Positions 1 to 13,087 of a stretch of DNA of 64,000 bases are shown here, piece by piece. How positions within the stretch are numbered: the first letter of the stretch is position 1; each line of letters begins with the position of its first letter. This stretch comes from Nissolia schottii (Eukaryota; Streptophyta; Magnoliopsida; Fabales; Fabaceae). A program made the position numbers and the translations under genes. The stretch spans positions 339,141 through 403,140 of the forward strand of contig QANU01014112.1 in NCBI GenBank assembly GCA_003254905.1, given 5' to 3'. The notes under the pieces are model-generated. The model saw only the letters and a program-made list of their open reading frames with translations, ran no database searches and was not told the DNA's origin.

Positions 1-553
1 TCTAACTTCCACAGAGAAGGAACTTTGAAATTTACCAGGACAAAGTTCAAAGTTCCTAGAATAATGAAGATTGCAGATTAATCAAAGTAAAGTTTTATGT
101 TGATTTACAAATAGCAGTCCCTCTGTAGGCCTGCCCATTCAGTATCTTTCAACTTTCAACCATAACTATCATAAAACAACAAACTAAAATTCTAAAACTA
201 GTTCCCACAAAATCTAAAATAAAAAATAAAAAATAAAAATTATAAAACTGGCCTATTCAAGAATCAAATAATTAAATAAATATAAAATGTTCACTTCTGC
301 ATCAAACTGATAAGCTTAGATTGAAAATATAATTAAATAAATCATACTTGAAAACTGATGAAAATGTAATAAACCAGGAACTCGTTCCATTTATCAAAAA
401 ATAAATAAATAAATAAACCAGGATTATTTTTTTAATAAAAGAAGTCTAATTAGAGAAAGCAACACATGGATGTACAACAGATTCAAGGATAAAAATTTCT
501 TTAATCGTTTAATAAGCCAGGAAAATAAAAACTAACAGTAAGAGATAACAAAC
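1..553. other. AT-rich, probable intron of the ZFC3H1-like gene
   Basis: No coding exon could be recognised here on either strand. The sequence is AT-rich with short A-runs and lies directly after the splice donor at 553-552 (minus strand), so it is most simply the next intron. Confidence 0.5.
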
Positions 554-3500
554 CCCAGTTCCACTTCTCCACTGAAAAGAAGACAACTGTTTGTTCCATA
601 GCCCATGGACCTCTATTCGCTCATCACCACCATGCAATAATGGAGCATCAGCAGGTAAACCATTTCGAAGCAGATTCGAAGTAGCTAAGGTAATACTGAA
701 ATGCTTCTGCCAGCATTGAGTATTTCTGTGTGGCACAACAGGTTTATATGCAAATTGATCCGTTTTCAGAATATCTAAGCTAACAAGATAAGTTGGAAGA
801 ATTGGATCATTGTGACAATTGGGAACTTTTGTCACACCATTACAGTTTTGTTGATGCAATGGCAATTGACCTTGACAAACTGCTGAAACATTGTATAAAC
901 GTGTCATTAGCAGGAAAATAAAAAACAATTGTAATAATAATATATCAGAATTTAACAAATGTTACTAGGGTGGTTGGTGACGGTATTAAATGAAATATAG
1001 TATCATAGTTTAGATATTGTATTCCATATTATCTGTGAATATCTACTAGTCAGTAGTCAATGATAATGCAATAGCACCCGAACCCGAAAATTTTATAGTG
1101 AAGATTTATCAGGTCTGAATTCAATTCTCATTCTGTCAGTCACAGAATTCTAGTTTTCCCAACATTGTGCTTCACAGTAGATGGAGAATCCAACATTGTG
1201 CTTCACATAAGATGGAGAATAAGTCACTAAGGAGTTTTAGTAGATGAGTATGATAAACTTATTAATTGAGAGTATTAAGCATTGGATGCTAGGTATACCA
1301 GGTCTACAAGTAGTGATTCTCTATGTAATTTCAACAAAAATTCAGAATTCCATGGAGTAAGACTCAAATCAATTACCATGTACCAACCTCTTTTTATATT
1401 TCCCCTTTCCATCCAACCGTAAAATTACAGATATCAATCCTCCCATAGATACTTCCAGAACGCTCACATATATAGTAAAAATGAAGGCAAGACATGTAGG
1501 TTTCATATTGCCAATAAATTTTATACCTGCATTATTAGAATCCATGTGCTTATGCTGACTAATGCTCCCCTCACCGTAGTCCTTAACATGCTGCCATGGA
1601 CACTCATCATTGTTGCATTTACCTCGAAGCTCAAACATGCAAAGCGGCCAAAATGGATCAACTACAGGAATGCAGCTATAACAGCTTTCTTCCAAGAGTA
1701 AATTCCCAACAGTGACAGGCATTGAGGTTGCCAACATATTGCTCCATTTTGATTCATCACAACTGATGCAAGTACCACTTTCATTTTCACCATCATTAGC
1801 GTGAATAAACTTATTTTTACTCTGGAATTGATTTGAATATAATGGAGACATTTCTCTCAGCTCCCTAAATGCACTCCTAAAAATCAAAGGTGGGATGTTC
1901 ATGGTATTTGTTGAGTGGTGACCTCGACAAGGCACATGCCCTTGATCTCCTGAAGCAGCACTGCGATTTGAATCCAAAGAATTTCCAACAATGTTTTGCT
2001 GAGTTTGAATTTCATTGGAACCCGGATGGATACTCCGGTCATGCCTCTCAATGCCTAAAGTTATTGAATAAAATTATGAGGATACAGATGGTAAGCTTGC
2101 ACATGAACACTTGATAAAGTAGAACTAATATCAACTCATAATTTCTCAAAATCAAGGACTAAGAAGCATTGGACTGAGATCTAATTAATCAGCCAATACC
2201 TAAACACACCAACAGCTTGCTACAATGCAATTGACAGTTTTCCTAAACTACACTATGGAAAAGTGAACCAAGTAGAGGGGGAAGGCATAGATAAGAACAT
2301 GTGGTCTTTAGAGTTGCCTAAGCTACATTGTGCAAGATCAGGATTCAGAATCAGCATTCCAGACTTAACAATCATACATAAGGAAAAGAAATCGCCATAG
2401 AATACAAAACCACAAAAAGAAAAAGCACACCTTCGAGTTCATCATCACCCGCCGTAGAGAGCGGTACAACACCATGATATGCCTGACTTCTGTCATTCCT
2501 GACCTCATTTTCAGCCCCTCGTTCAGTAGCAGGCTCAATATTGTTGCATGCACTGCTAGTCTTTATAGCTCTAGTCCCAAATCGTGCAAATAATTTAGAC
2601 CTCAACTGTGCTTCAAGAAGCAAAGAATCCTGGGGACTATCAGTAGAAAATTTTGCATTTCGTGCAGTATCTATGTCCATCTGTTTGGCATTAGAGTCTT
2701 CTGTTCTATGATATTCAGCATCAAGATTATTAGACAGATGTCCAGCTGGGGAGATCTCTTCGTTTTCGTTTGCAGCTGTGTCTAATTCATCTGAAGGAGA
2801 ATAAACTTCATTTATAGCACTGTTACCCCTTTGAGACAATGGCTCTGATGTACTGCCATCTGGTTCAGCGCAATTTTCAGATCTTAAATTTCCTCCAGTC
2901 ATATGGCGGCAAGATGAATTGGAACGCCCATTATTGATGCCTTGATTATTAGAGTCAAAACTTGGATTATTAACATCATTATCTTCAGCCTGCCTCTGAC
3001 AACTTGATATGGGTACTTCATATCCATGTCTGGGTAAGTAATCCAGCCCCATATCAAGATGTCGGTGCTGCTCTGAAGACCAAGAGAGGCTAGAATTGTT
3101 TAAAATTAACGATCGTAACTTAGCTGAACATATTTCCCTTTTACGATAAAGATTGGTGCATCGAGCATTAGCCTCAAGCAAAGACCTCTGAGCTTTAAGA
3201 TAAACTTTAAGTGCATTTCTTTCTTCAATTTCACATTTGTGCCTGATCTCCTGTGCTTCCTCCAGTTCCTTGTCTATCAATTCTTCCATTCCAAAAAATG
3301 AATCCAAATCTATGCTGTTATGCTCAGAGACATTTGCATTGCTATTATGATTCGAAAGAACTGCATTACTTGATGCGTCCTAAATAAGAGACAAGCGGAG
3401 GGCGAAACGAGAGAGTCAATACCAAGAAAAAACCATAGAATATAACAAATGTAAGATATATTAAAGGCCTTTACACAATATGACCCATTGCTACCCACAA

Positions 3501-6500
3501 TCTTTAAGGCAATCAGCCATTTGTAATTAATTATAGAAGATTTCAAAATGATAAACTCAAAAAAAAAAAAAAAAAACCAAAAAAAAAGAGGATTTACTGT
3601 GGTTAGTTACTAAACAGGCAGAGCTTTCAGTTAAGTGACAAAGTATAAGCAAATGCAATGTGTAGCAAACTATAACTTATGGCAAGAAAACCAACAGAAA
3701 AAGTACAGGCAACATTTACAATGAAGTCACCAAGTAAAACACACGCCGTACATAGCAAATTACAAAAACAACAACAACTGAACCTTTTCCCACTACGTGT
3801 CAAGCGACACCATAGTGCCATATCAAGGACTATGTTTTCACGTAGCATCATAGCAAATTACAAATGTTTTCATGTAGCATCATAGCAAATTACAACTTAC
3901 TAATTTTTTTGCCATGCTATTGGAAGTTATATTTGGCAGCACTGCACTCTGGTTGAGAGCAATGCAAGGATCAACCAGCCTAATACTCTTCTCAGTCTGA
4001 TTGCCACCAAAATTGACATTACCTACAGTGTATAATCAGACCATGAGAACTTTTAACTAAGAAAGGACATAAACATGTAACTGGCTGGAGCTTGTGCTTG
4101 GTTGCAATCAAGTCACCAGCTTCGTTATACTTACTCAACTCATTTAAATCAAAGTTAAGTCCTGTAAGATTAGACAATCATTTTATACAATATAATTTCA
4201 CATTTTCACCGAAAAAACTTGGCATACATTAGCAGTAGATTTCGAAGCAGCCTTGCATAAACTTACAATCAGAAAACAGAGGATACCACACAACAAAAGG
4301 CAACACTGGTTGAAACGAAGGAAAAAAAATATCAGGAGAATTTTCTTCAATTTTCAAGATCAACAAATTTGAAGGGAGGGTACACGCAACTTGTTTTAAA
4401 CAAACTTGAGTTTTCAAATTCAAGAATAGTAAAAGAAGTTGCTAAGCTAGTAGACCAAAATTGTTTAACATACAGAGGATATAAATGCAAAGTATTTACC
4501 ATCTCTTGATCTACAAGGAATATTTTGTAAGGAATTTTCAAGATGTTTGTCAGGTTGCTTTTGCGATCTGATAGTTATTGGCTCTCCTCTACATAATGGA
4601 ATCTCTTTTTGACTATGATCAACATTGTTTCTCTCCTGAGGATAACAGTGTTCCAGTGCAGAATCTTTTGATGGTAATATAGATTTTGAAGCAGGAACTT
4701 CTTGCTTACTACCGACAGCTTGATGAGTACCATAAGATGTGCCAAGTTTCAGACGTTTCCTATCTGGTTCCTTTGGCTCCAAATGCGCAGCCTCTGAGGA
4801 AACTCGAATATATTTCCTGGCTGTGTCATTCTTCAGATTCAACGCATTATGATCCCTACCAAAAACTGAAGCAGACTCCTTATTTTGCTGGGCTGCCTTC
4901 AACCTGAGTTCACTTTCCCGAAGTGCAATCTGATGCCGCAAATCCTGAAGTTTACTGTCATTTGATACCACTCCCTGATCACGTCCACGCTCTCGAGTCG
5001 CTAAATTTTTATTCATTGGATTGAAATATCTAGCCTGTGATCCTTGTCCTAGTAACATAGATCCCACCCCCTTAGAACTAGAACCATGGTTTTTGGTCAT
5101 TGTTGAGTTAAATGTATGATTTAAAGTCAACCTCTGGGGCATTGTCTTTTGTACACCTCTACCATTTTTCTGTAACTGTAACTTATTTGGTTTTATCAAA
5201 GATGAGCTTGGTCGCTTTACATTGCTATCCAACCTGGAAGCATTACCTTTAGTTTCCAAGTCACTGCCACTATCATCATCAGAGAAGCTTATAACGAGAT
5301 TTTTATCAGTGCCCACATGACCATTCCACGGAGAAGATTTAGGGGGTAATTGATTCTTTAGCAAGCTCTTCTGCAAAGTTGATTGTCCGGTTGTTTTCGA
5401 CTTTGCATTATTGGAGCCTGTAGAAATATTGCCACAAAAAGTTTACCCTCCATATATAGGACATACCAGCAAAATGCCTTCTGATAGATGATACACAATT
5501 AACTTCAGACCAAAAGAGAAAAAATATCCCTCGTGATGTGTGAAAAAACATCAAGACAAATTTGAAAGAAAAAGTTACATTTACGGGGTGCTATGTCCAA
5601 CATGATGGAGTTACCAACTACATTAACCAACAATATAATCGTGGGAGTACCATTAATGGATAAGCCCTGAGAAAACAAGATATAAGTGAGATTGGTGTGT
5701 AGTTTCCATTTAACTAACAGTAAGCAAGACTTACCACTCTGAACGCCTAGGGTACTTCTTTGCTCCAAAGGAGCTGAGATGGACTCTGCTGCAGGGGTGG
5801 ATTGAACAACAGAGATATGAGGGTTTTCCTGGTGAAAAAAAATTTACCAATTAGCAAATGCATAACCGAAGAACAAAATAAAATTATAAAAAAAGAAGGG
5901 GGGGGGGGGAATCAACTACAACAAATAGCAAGAAAGAACAACACACTGATTCCGCTACGTAATCTCATTTCTCATTCCTACCATCTTAGCACCATAAATG
6001 AAATTAAACACAAAACCCTACTCTGCAGCGTCAATAAATAGAATTTAAACAAACACCAGGTGTTGTTCTCCGAAATCTATCAGATCTACAGCAACCACAT
6101 AAACTCACAAGCTAGCTAAGATTTTACCGCTGAATTCAGCTACTAAAATTAAATTAAAAACGTATACGAAATCAAATTCATCCTAGTACTCCCTCCATTT
6201 TCCTATGGATCAAACAGAGCAAGCAGAGAGAAAAGAGAGAGCAAAACACGAGTCAACGAACGCAAAATTACGAAACGAAAACCGTAAACAAAACACAAAA
6301 TCGCGAAAACGATTAGGAACGAAAAAATAAGGAGGTAGGGTTTCGGTGAGAGTGATACGTCGCCGTCGTCGGAGGAAGTGAGCTCGCCTTCTTCTCTGGT
6401 AACGGAAGGAACGGTCGGGAGCACGGGGTTGGGTGCGGCGGTGGCTGTCTCTGAAGCCGCCGTGGTTGTGGTGGCGGCTCTGAGCTCGACGGTTTCCTCC

Positions 6501-6502
6501 AT
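554..6502 (-). CDS. ZFC3H1-like zinc-finger protein, 5' part (partial)
   Basis: The gene runs right to left and leaves the window. Exons that join in phase: 6502-6359, 5828-5735, 5417-4500, 4161-4135, 4022-3901, 3379-2431, 2054-1527, 879-554. Together they give 1036 residues with no stop. The start is the ATG at 6502, followed by an acidic EEGELTSSDD stretch typical of the plant family. Further along come a basic/serine-rich low-complexity region, a short coiled coil (DLRHQIALRESELRLK), a charged helix rich in Glu/Arg at the start of exon 6, and a putative zinc finger C-X7-C-X4-C-X3-H at about residues 890-907 (CMFELRGKC..CPWQH). Animal ZFC3H1 links the nuclear exosome to polyadenylated RNA; by homology this is probably a nuclear RNA-decay factor, but the plant role is inferred. 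The C-terminal repeat part lies outside the window. It resembles Arabidopsis At2g39580 as I recall it. Confidence 0.85.
1158..1219. repeat. Two-copy ~31-bp tandem repeat in an intron
   Basis: The segment CCAACATTGTGCTTCACA followed by AGATGGAGAAT occurs twice head to tail with two or three differences. It lies in the intron between the zinc-finger exon and the next exon. Confidence 0.7.
3828..3893. repeat. Two-copy tandem repeat in an intron
   Basis: The segment GTAGCATCATAGCAAATTAC is present twice, about 34 bp apart, each copy preceded by a similar TTTTCA-type stretch. The repeat sits just outside the 3901-4022 exon of the ZFC3H1-like gene. Confidence 0.65.
4135..4161 (-). other. 27-nt micro-exon of the ZFC3H1-like gene
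   Basis: On the minus strand a 27-nt piece encoding LNFDLNEL lies between a TTACAG acceptor and a GTAAGTAT donor. The phase fits both neighbours exactly: one base is carried in and one base is carried out, after which the next exon continues as SNVNFGGNQ. Without it, phase could still be kept because its length is a multiple of three, so it might be optional. Confidence 0.7.
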
Positions 6503-6847
6503 CGTCTTCTCTCTCTCTAATTTTCTCTCTCTAGAACAGACCGGTTGCCATGGAGAAAAAACAAAAGCAAAAACGCGGACGAAATGGAAGAAGAGAGAGG
6601 TGCCCGGGTAAGAAAGAGAAACGAACCGAGTCGCGAGCGGCACTACACAAAATTGCAAGAGAGTATGGGATTACCACTATGCCCTCATTTTCACCATGAT
6701 CTTACCATTTTGGGTTCCATGTTTTTTGATTTATTCATATTGTTTTTTTCGGGGTAAAGGTGGAGGAAGTTTTATGGATGACGAGGTTTATGTATGAAGA
6801 TGACGAGGATCACTCATGTTTATCGGGAGGATAATTGTTGTACAGAG
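6503..6847. promoter_or_regulatory. 5' leader and shared upstream region of the ZFC3H1-like gene
   Basis: On the minus strand the start codon at 6502 is preceded by a pyrimidine/purine-rich leader (repeated CTCTCT/AGAGAG at about 6505-6535), common in plant 5' UTRs. The next gene at 8376 is divergent, so this region probably holds part of the promoter. No exact TATA box could be assigned. Confidence 0.4.
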
Positions 6848-7335
6848 ATATGGGTGGGAATCGGTCCTTATTTTTTGTGGTGTTTTGACATCTAATTCAG
6901 GGAGTTGACTCCTCTATTTCTATTTTCTAGTAAAGGTTTCTGGTGTAACTTTTGTTGGTTAGTCTTTGCGTTCTTTTTTTTTTTTTTTTTTCAGTGTACA
7001 GACGAAAAAAGAAGTTGGTATTGCTGGAAATTTGCTTGAGGAACTTATTGCAATTCACTATGGGTTATACTCAGTTTAACATGTTTGCTCATATGGGTGT
7101 GAATCGGTCCTCGCTTTTAGTGGTGTTTGACATCTCTTCCAGGGAGCTGGCTCCTCTGTTTTTTGTTTTTTGGCAAACCTTATAGGTGCAATTTTTATTA
7201 GTTGTTTATGGCAAACGTTATTTTTTTAGTTAGTCTTTGCTTTCTTTTTCAGTGTATGGACAAAAAAAAAGAAGTTGGTGTTGTTGGAAACTTGTTTGAG
7301 GAACTTATTGCGATTCACCATGGGTTATACTCAAC
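6848..7335 (+). repeat. Tandem duplication (~240 bp x2) with RNase H-like relic
   Basis: Copy one is about 6848-7074 and copy two about 7091-7335. Both run from ATATGGGTG-GAATCGGTCCT to a shared end GGGTTATACTCA. Between them they share a T-rich CAG acceptor-like site followed by a reading frame. In copy two this frame reads KEVGVVGNLFEELIAIHHGL, and copy one has a similar frame ending at a stop soon after. The ELxAIxHGL motif resembles the RNase H-like (RVT_3) domain left by non-LTR retrotransposons. This identification is tentative; the duplication itself is clear. Confidence 0.6.
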
Positions 7336-8375
7336 TTGGCAGGAGGGGTTATGTCTTCCGTGGTGTCAAAAGTGATTATTCATAAACTCTTTGCATGATT
7401 AGAGCAGGAAGAAAGATATTCGCCTATTTTGAAACGATTATTACGGAGGTCGACTAGCTATGGAATGGGAGCTCGACGTCTTTGATTCTTGAGGAGACAA
7501 ATGTTAATACTAATTAATAGAAGGTGTTTCTTCAGTTGAGCAATGAATGGTATTTCTTAAGAAGATTAAGTCTTTGGCAAAGATTAACTACATGAGAATT
7601 ATCTTCGTTATATCTTAACTTTGTTTAATTTTAAACGCGTCAAAAATAAAATAAAATATAGTTATAAATGTGTTTGACTCAATAATATCCAAGTTAATAG
7701 AGAGGATAAATCAAATAAAGTTAATGTTTTTCGGAGTGTTTTTTCACTTAATCAATGTGCAGGTACTATACCTTAAAAAATGATATAAAACTTCATAAAA
7801 GTTATAATTTAGAAAATAGAAGAAACAAGTTTTAAAATTTATTAGAATAATGAATAAAACCCATTTTACTTTTTGTCTATGGTGCGAATGATTTAATTAG
7901 TGCATAAATTTGTCATTAGCATCCATTACGATCTCTTAACAAAAAACATTTTTAATTGATCAACATTTTTAATTCATCTCTTAATATATCTTGCCAATTG
8001 TTGAACATTTCATATGTTATCTTCATTAGCCCCTAAATATATAAAAGGAAAGGATATACAAGCCTAACATTTAAAAATGTTTACTTATGGACCAACTAAG
8101 GGTTTTTATACTAACTTGGATATCGATAAAATGTTTAGAGACAAATTATGACATTTCTAGATATTGATATGTCTCTATTCTTAAGGTTCAAGTATGACAC
8201 GTGTCAAAACATTATTGTGATGAAACTTGGCGTCCCCAAGAATCAACCCCTGCACCGCATCTCCACTCTACAAAAACCACTCTCACTCTCTTTCCTATCT
8301 GTTTTACACCCTAAACTCAACTCTCTCTCGCTCTCTTTTGGGGGAAAAACCATTTTCCCTCATTTTTCCGACGCA
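7336..8375. other. Intergenic, upstream of the ALY gene
   Basis: No gene is seen. The sequence is AT-rich up to about 8200. From 8280 to 8375 it becomes a CT-rich leader (CTCTCTCGCTCTC) ending in the ATG at 8376, as expected for a 5' UTR. Confidence 0.5.
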
Positions 8376-10290
8376 ATGGCTCCGCCACCAAACATTGACA
8401 TGTCTCTCGACGACATCATCAAGAACTCCGCCGCTCGCCGCCGCCCCAAACCACCTCCCCCAGGTCCCGGCCCCCTCCGCCGCCTCCCCATCCGCCACTC
8501 CCCCGCTACCGCACCCTACTCCCTCATCCCCCCACACGTACATTTTTACTTTTCTCTATTTTTTTTTCTAGGGTTTCATTTTTTTTGTACACTCGTTTTT
8601 TTTTTTTTTGCATTTTTGATTCTCAGGTGAAGGAGAAATTGCAGGCAAGGCAAGTGTTGCAACCGAACTTCGTTCCGCTCCCGGAAATGATGGCTGTGGA
8701 TGCTGATGGCGGCGCTGAAGCTGAGAGTGGCACCAAGCTCTACATATCGAACTTGGATTATGGGGTTTCCAATGGAGACATTAAGGTGTTACCATTGTTA
8801 CTCTCACACTGTTTTTTGTTTTTGCTTTTTTCTTACTTTGTATAAGAGCTATTTTTTAGTGAGGAATGTTAATTTCTGGTAATGCACTAGGGCATGGACG
8901 TTTTTGTGAACAGATTTTACTTCAGTTACGCCCTTCATGATGATTATTGATACATTTATATATGTGTATAATGTTTTATTTTTGTCCTAACATGTTGATT
9001 TTGGCTACTATTTCTTTCTTTTTTTGGGGGGTAGGGGTTTGGTTTTTGTGCAAGTGTGTGCTTGGATTGTTGGTGCATAGAATACATGGTTTTACTTTGT
9101 AGCTCTTGGCAAGTTGGCAACCTCTTCAATCTGGTTTGTTGTTTTGAATTTTGTCATGTCTCAATTTTGATTTTGGAACATCAAGAAGTCATCCCCGCAA
9201 TTAGAGCCTATGACATCCACCCACTTTCGCCAACGGCTAAGGCTGCCACTCAAATTGACGGTCTAGTGAAGTTTCATTTTTAGTCTCTGCCTGCTAAAGC
9301 TTTCTTGTTTTGTTTTCTAGCCCTGTATTTTTTTTTTTTCATTCAAATGATGTCAAGAAATGAGAACTATTGTATGCCTTTTGCAGCTGCTATTCTCAGA
9401 AGAGGGGGAGCTGAAACGGTACTCCATTCATTATGACAAGAGTGGGAGATCAAAGGGGACGGCGGAAGTTGTCTTCACAAGGAAGTCTGATGCTTTAGCT
9501 GCCATGAAGAAGTACAACAACATGAAGCTTGATGGAAAACCTTTGCACATTGAGCTTGTTGGAACAAGTTTGCTAGGTCCTGCACCTGTTATACCTCCTT
9601 TTCAAAATAGTATACTGGGAAGACCAAATAATGTCCTTGTAAGGTATGAAATTTCATTTTCTGGTGTTGTGAGCTTCATCTCTATATATTGTTCAATAAA
9701 TTTGTCACATGTCTTATCTAGTTTGAGTTTTGAATCTATGTCAGTTAAACTTCTCATGTTATATGAAATAACATGATATGTTCTAAGTACAATTCTGGAA
9801 ATTTTAATAGTTTTTGATTCTAAGGTTATGGTCCTTATGAATAGATGGTTGTTCCTTCATGGCTAAGGTGTTTTATATCTGTGGCTTTAGTGGAATCCCT
9901 TGCCCTTAAATGTAACCATGGTGATGCTGTGGGAATTGTTGTACATGGTTGGGCTTTCCTACTCTGGGTCCCTCTTCTTAAATATCTTTTCATACTATTA
10001 ACTACAAGTTTCGTGCTATTCTTTTCAGGGGACAAGGAAGGGTTGAAGGTGTAAGGTTCCACAATGGCATTGCAAGTGCCCCTTTCCCAAGGGCCCATGA
10101 AGAGAAGACCTGTACTGGACGGGTATCATTTAGAGATCTTGACAATGATTTGGAGAGGTATCACCGCCTTCCAAGAGGCCATGGAGGAGCAAAGGGCCAT
10201 ACTGGAAAGGTGTCCTTGAAAGATCTTGATGATGACTTGGAGAGGTATCGCTCAGAGGCTGCGCAAATGAGTAAAGAGAACCATGGTTGA
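8376..10290 (+). CDS. ALY: THO complex subunit 4 / ALY-type mRNA export adaptor
   Basis: Four exons join in phase: 8376-8537, 8627-8785, 9387-9643, 10029-10290, giving 279 aa. The N-terminus carries MSLDDIIK (residues 9-16), the UAP56-binding motif of ALY/REF proteins. A Pro/Arg-rich linker follows, then one RRM (about residues 91-163) with RNP2 LYISNL and an RNP1-like GRSKGTAEVVF. The C-terminus has two copies of a G-[RK]-V-S-x-[RK]-D-L-D-x-D-L-E-R-Y motif (223-237 and 252-266), the second UAP56-binding element, normally single. ALY proteins couple splicing and THO/TREX to nuclear export of mRNA. The start was chosen because it opens the UAP56-binding motif and is followed by a GT donor at the end of the open frame. 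The Gly/Arg-rich region usual in plant ALY proteins is short or missing, so this is a divergent paralogue. Confidence 0.88.
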
Positions 10291-13087
10291 TAGCTAGAGT
10301 GACTCCTATTCTGAGTTGGTAGGCAAGAAATGCATTTGGTACAAGATGATGGTATTTTTTTTTTTTTTGATTCGGCGGAAATGTAGATGATGGTAATATG
10401 ACTGTAGTTATGATTTCCTATCATAGTTGAAGGATTTTACTTCTAATGTACATATTACTTTGTTATTTGTACCTTGCTGCCGTAAAACTTCTAGCAGATT
10501 TATACCTCACATTCATCAGTCATATACACTGCTAAGAATGTGTTTTGGGTGGTTCAGTGGATTAATAGAAAGATCCACGACATTTTGCTCCCTGATGAAT
10601 CAAATCTGTATTGCTAATTCACTGTCAATGCTGCGATGGCATTATACTAAGTTCTGAATTGGGGCCTTATTTTACATTGATCTGAGTTTGTAAGTTTCTA
10701 ACTCGTTTGAGTAAATATAATCTGCTGCTTGTGATGTTAGTTGTTCAACTTCTCTAACACCATATTCTTTGCTACTTACCGATCAAGTTAGCGTAGCTAC
10801 GGACACTTCATGAGATGTGTCTCCATATCTGATATACTGCGAACACTGATACATGAAAATACTATTGTGTTGCACGTATTCAAAAATGTCTAAATAAAAA
10901 AATCATAATTAATTGTGTCTAAGTGTGTTTGAATTATATTCGAACAATTTTTAAGTTGTGTCTGAATAAAAAATATTAAATAATTTATAATAATATGGAC
11001 TCTTAGAAAATTAATAAGTATTAACACAAATATTTTAAATGTTTCATATATTTTGAAAGGAACTTGAAAAGTATTAAAAATTAGCAATTTGATACTAATA
11101 AAAATATTATAGTATTATTATAAATATTTAATTTGTCAAATTTTGAAACCACGTGTTGTGTCCTATGTGGCTTCGTAGGCTTAGCCTAACGAACTTGAGG
11201 GACAAGTGGTTTTTTGAAATTATATTTTCATTTTGATGTTGAAAAAGCTATTATTATTATTATTATTATTAGAGCAAACAAATACTTGTGTTGGTTGGTT
11301 ACTGCTAATCCATGGTGAGTACTCCTTTATAAAATCTAGCTACTGAAGTATGCACCATGATAGCAAATGACCCAATTGCTAGAAAGGTCCCTAAATCATA
11401 TAAGGGAGATTGCAAGCTACGTATTAGATACGTACATCATATCAATTTAGTAACTCTGATAGTGGCTCAAAATTAGTTAAATTTCAGAGCCATATGCACG
11501 AGTATACTTAAATTTGATACATGAGTTGAAAACATTTGGTGTTAAACGCTGGCGCTAACAAATGTGATGTACAAGTTACGTTGGTTAGTTAAGGGCATTC
11601 GGGCATTTTCAGTGGCAGCTCAATGGAAATCCAACGGAAAAAAGATTTCCCGTTTTGTATCCAACAAAATAAGAGGGTATACTGAGTCAATGATAATAAT
11701 AATGTATCATGAAGTTTACCAAGATTAATTGGCATACGTTTACAATGTGGCCCAAAACTATGGGCATCACAATTGGCTATATCAAAGAACAAAATACCCA
11801 TAAAGAACAGTAAGATGCTGTTAGATCACAAACTATCCTACACAACCATTTCTACCACAAAACCCTTTATAAATAATCTACATAGTAAATTCTCAGATAC
11901 ATGTTACAATTCTCGCAAAAGGGCCCGATCATGAAGGGGGGAAAATCACAATATTTACAGAAAACGAGGAGAGCAACAAGGATGCCTCTAAAAGTAGACA
12001 TCCATGACGCTCCCCTATCAAAGGATTCTGTTGGATCTGTGATTATATTGACAACTTACAAAACTGGAGTTTTTTCTTTCCCCATGAAAGGCCCTGCATG
12101 CCATGTAAAAAAAGGCAAGCATACAGCAGCCTTCATGAATGAAAAAACCAAAGGAGGCTAGGCGGGAATCTAATCAAATTCCTGTACAAAAGGAACAATT
12201 TTATGAAGCTCTGCAAGCATTTTTCCTCGGAATATATATATATATATATATATATAACGCACACCAGCCAGCAACTGCATTCACACAAAACGATCACATT
12301 AGAACATGTCATAAAATGCTACCACATATCTTTCCATGATGTAAAATCAAACAAATGAAAAGACTATAAATTGTTCAAGACAACGCGAGAATCAGAACAA
12401 TGATGGGGTGCAATTTATTTCTAAAACAATTGAGTCATACTGAAAGGCCTAGCCACAAAGTTAAGTTGATATACTGAAACCTACTCAAGGCCTGCATTAA
12501 ATTATCTTTACTCAATACTAGGTTTTCAAGCAAAAGGCCGCAAGAGTTCCTCTAGATTTTAAATTGCACCCCCCAAAAAAGCAAAAGGAGGGAGGGACGG
12601 GGGACGTACCTCAAGGCATGTCAAGGCCTAGGTCAGCATCATTTGGCAGCCAAGTAAAAATCAGGAATATTCAAAACTATTCCTGAACAGAACTCTGGCT
12701 TTCACCTACCATCCGGATAATCCTAGACCAACAGCTGAATAACAATCTTTAATAGTTTTTCACAACTGAACAGTCTCAAAAGGCGAAGGCGAAGGCATGA
12801 TGTTATGGCAGATACAGCAGGGCTCTCCAAAAGAATAATACACTGAAGAGATCAACAGGCATTGAGGGCATAAAACATGTTTCCTGGTTCTTTCAATTAC
12901 TTCTCAGAATAATCAATCAACGTAAGGGCCCACCAAAGTCCACTGAATCTCTTTTCTCGGGCCACAATTACACACTTCTCTGCCGTGTTGAATATCAATA
13001 ACTTTTTTGTTTCTGGACGACAATTCCTCAAACCATCAACACGGATCTCCTACTCAGCCAATATAATTCCCAAGAATGCCATGAAAA
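10291..13087. other. Intergenic, convergent 3' flanks
   Basis: No gene was recognised between the stop of the ALY gene (+) and the stop of the large gene on the minus strand. The region includes AT-rich sequence, a short ATT run (about 11250-11270), a TA repeat at 12233-12257, and probably the 3' UTRs of both genes. Confidence 0.55.
12233..12257. repeat. (TA)n microsatellite
   Basis: Uninterrupted TA dinucleotide run of roughly 12 units in the convergent intergenic region. Confidence 0.9.

Noticed and set aside
1890..2114. Plus-strand open frame across the zinc-finger exon region
   Set aside because: Antisense shadow of the ZFC3H1-like exon, which has the joined splice phases.
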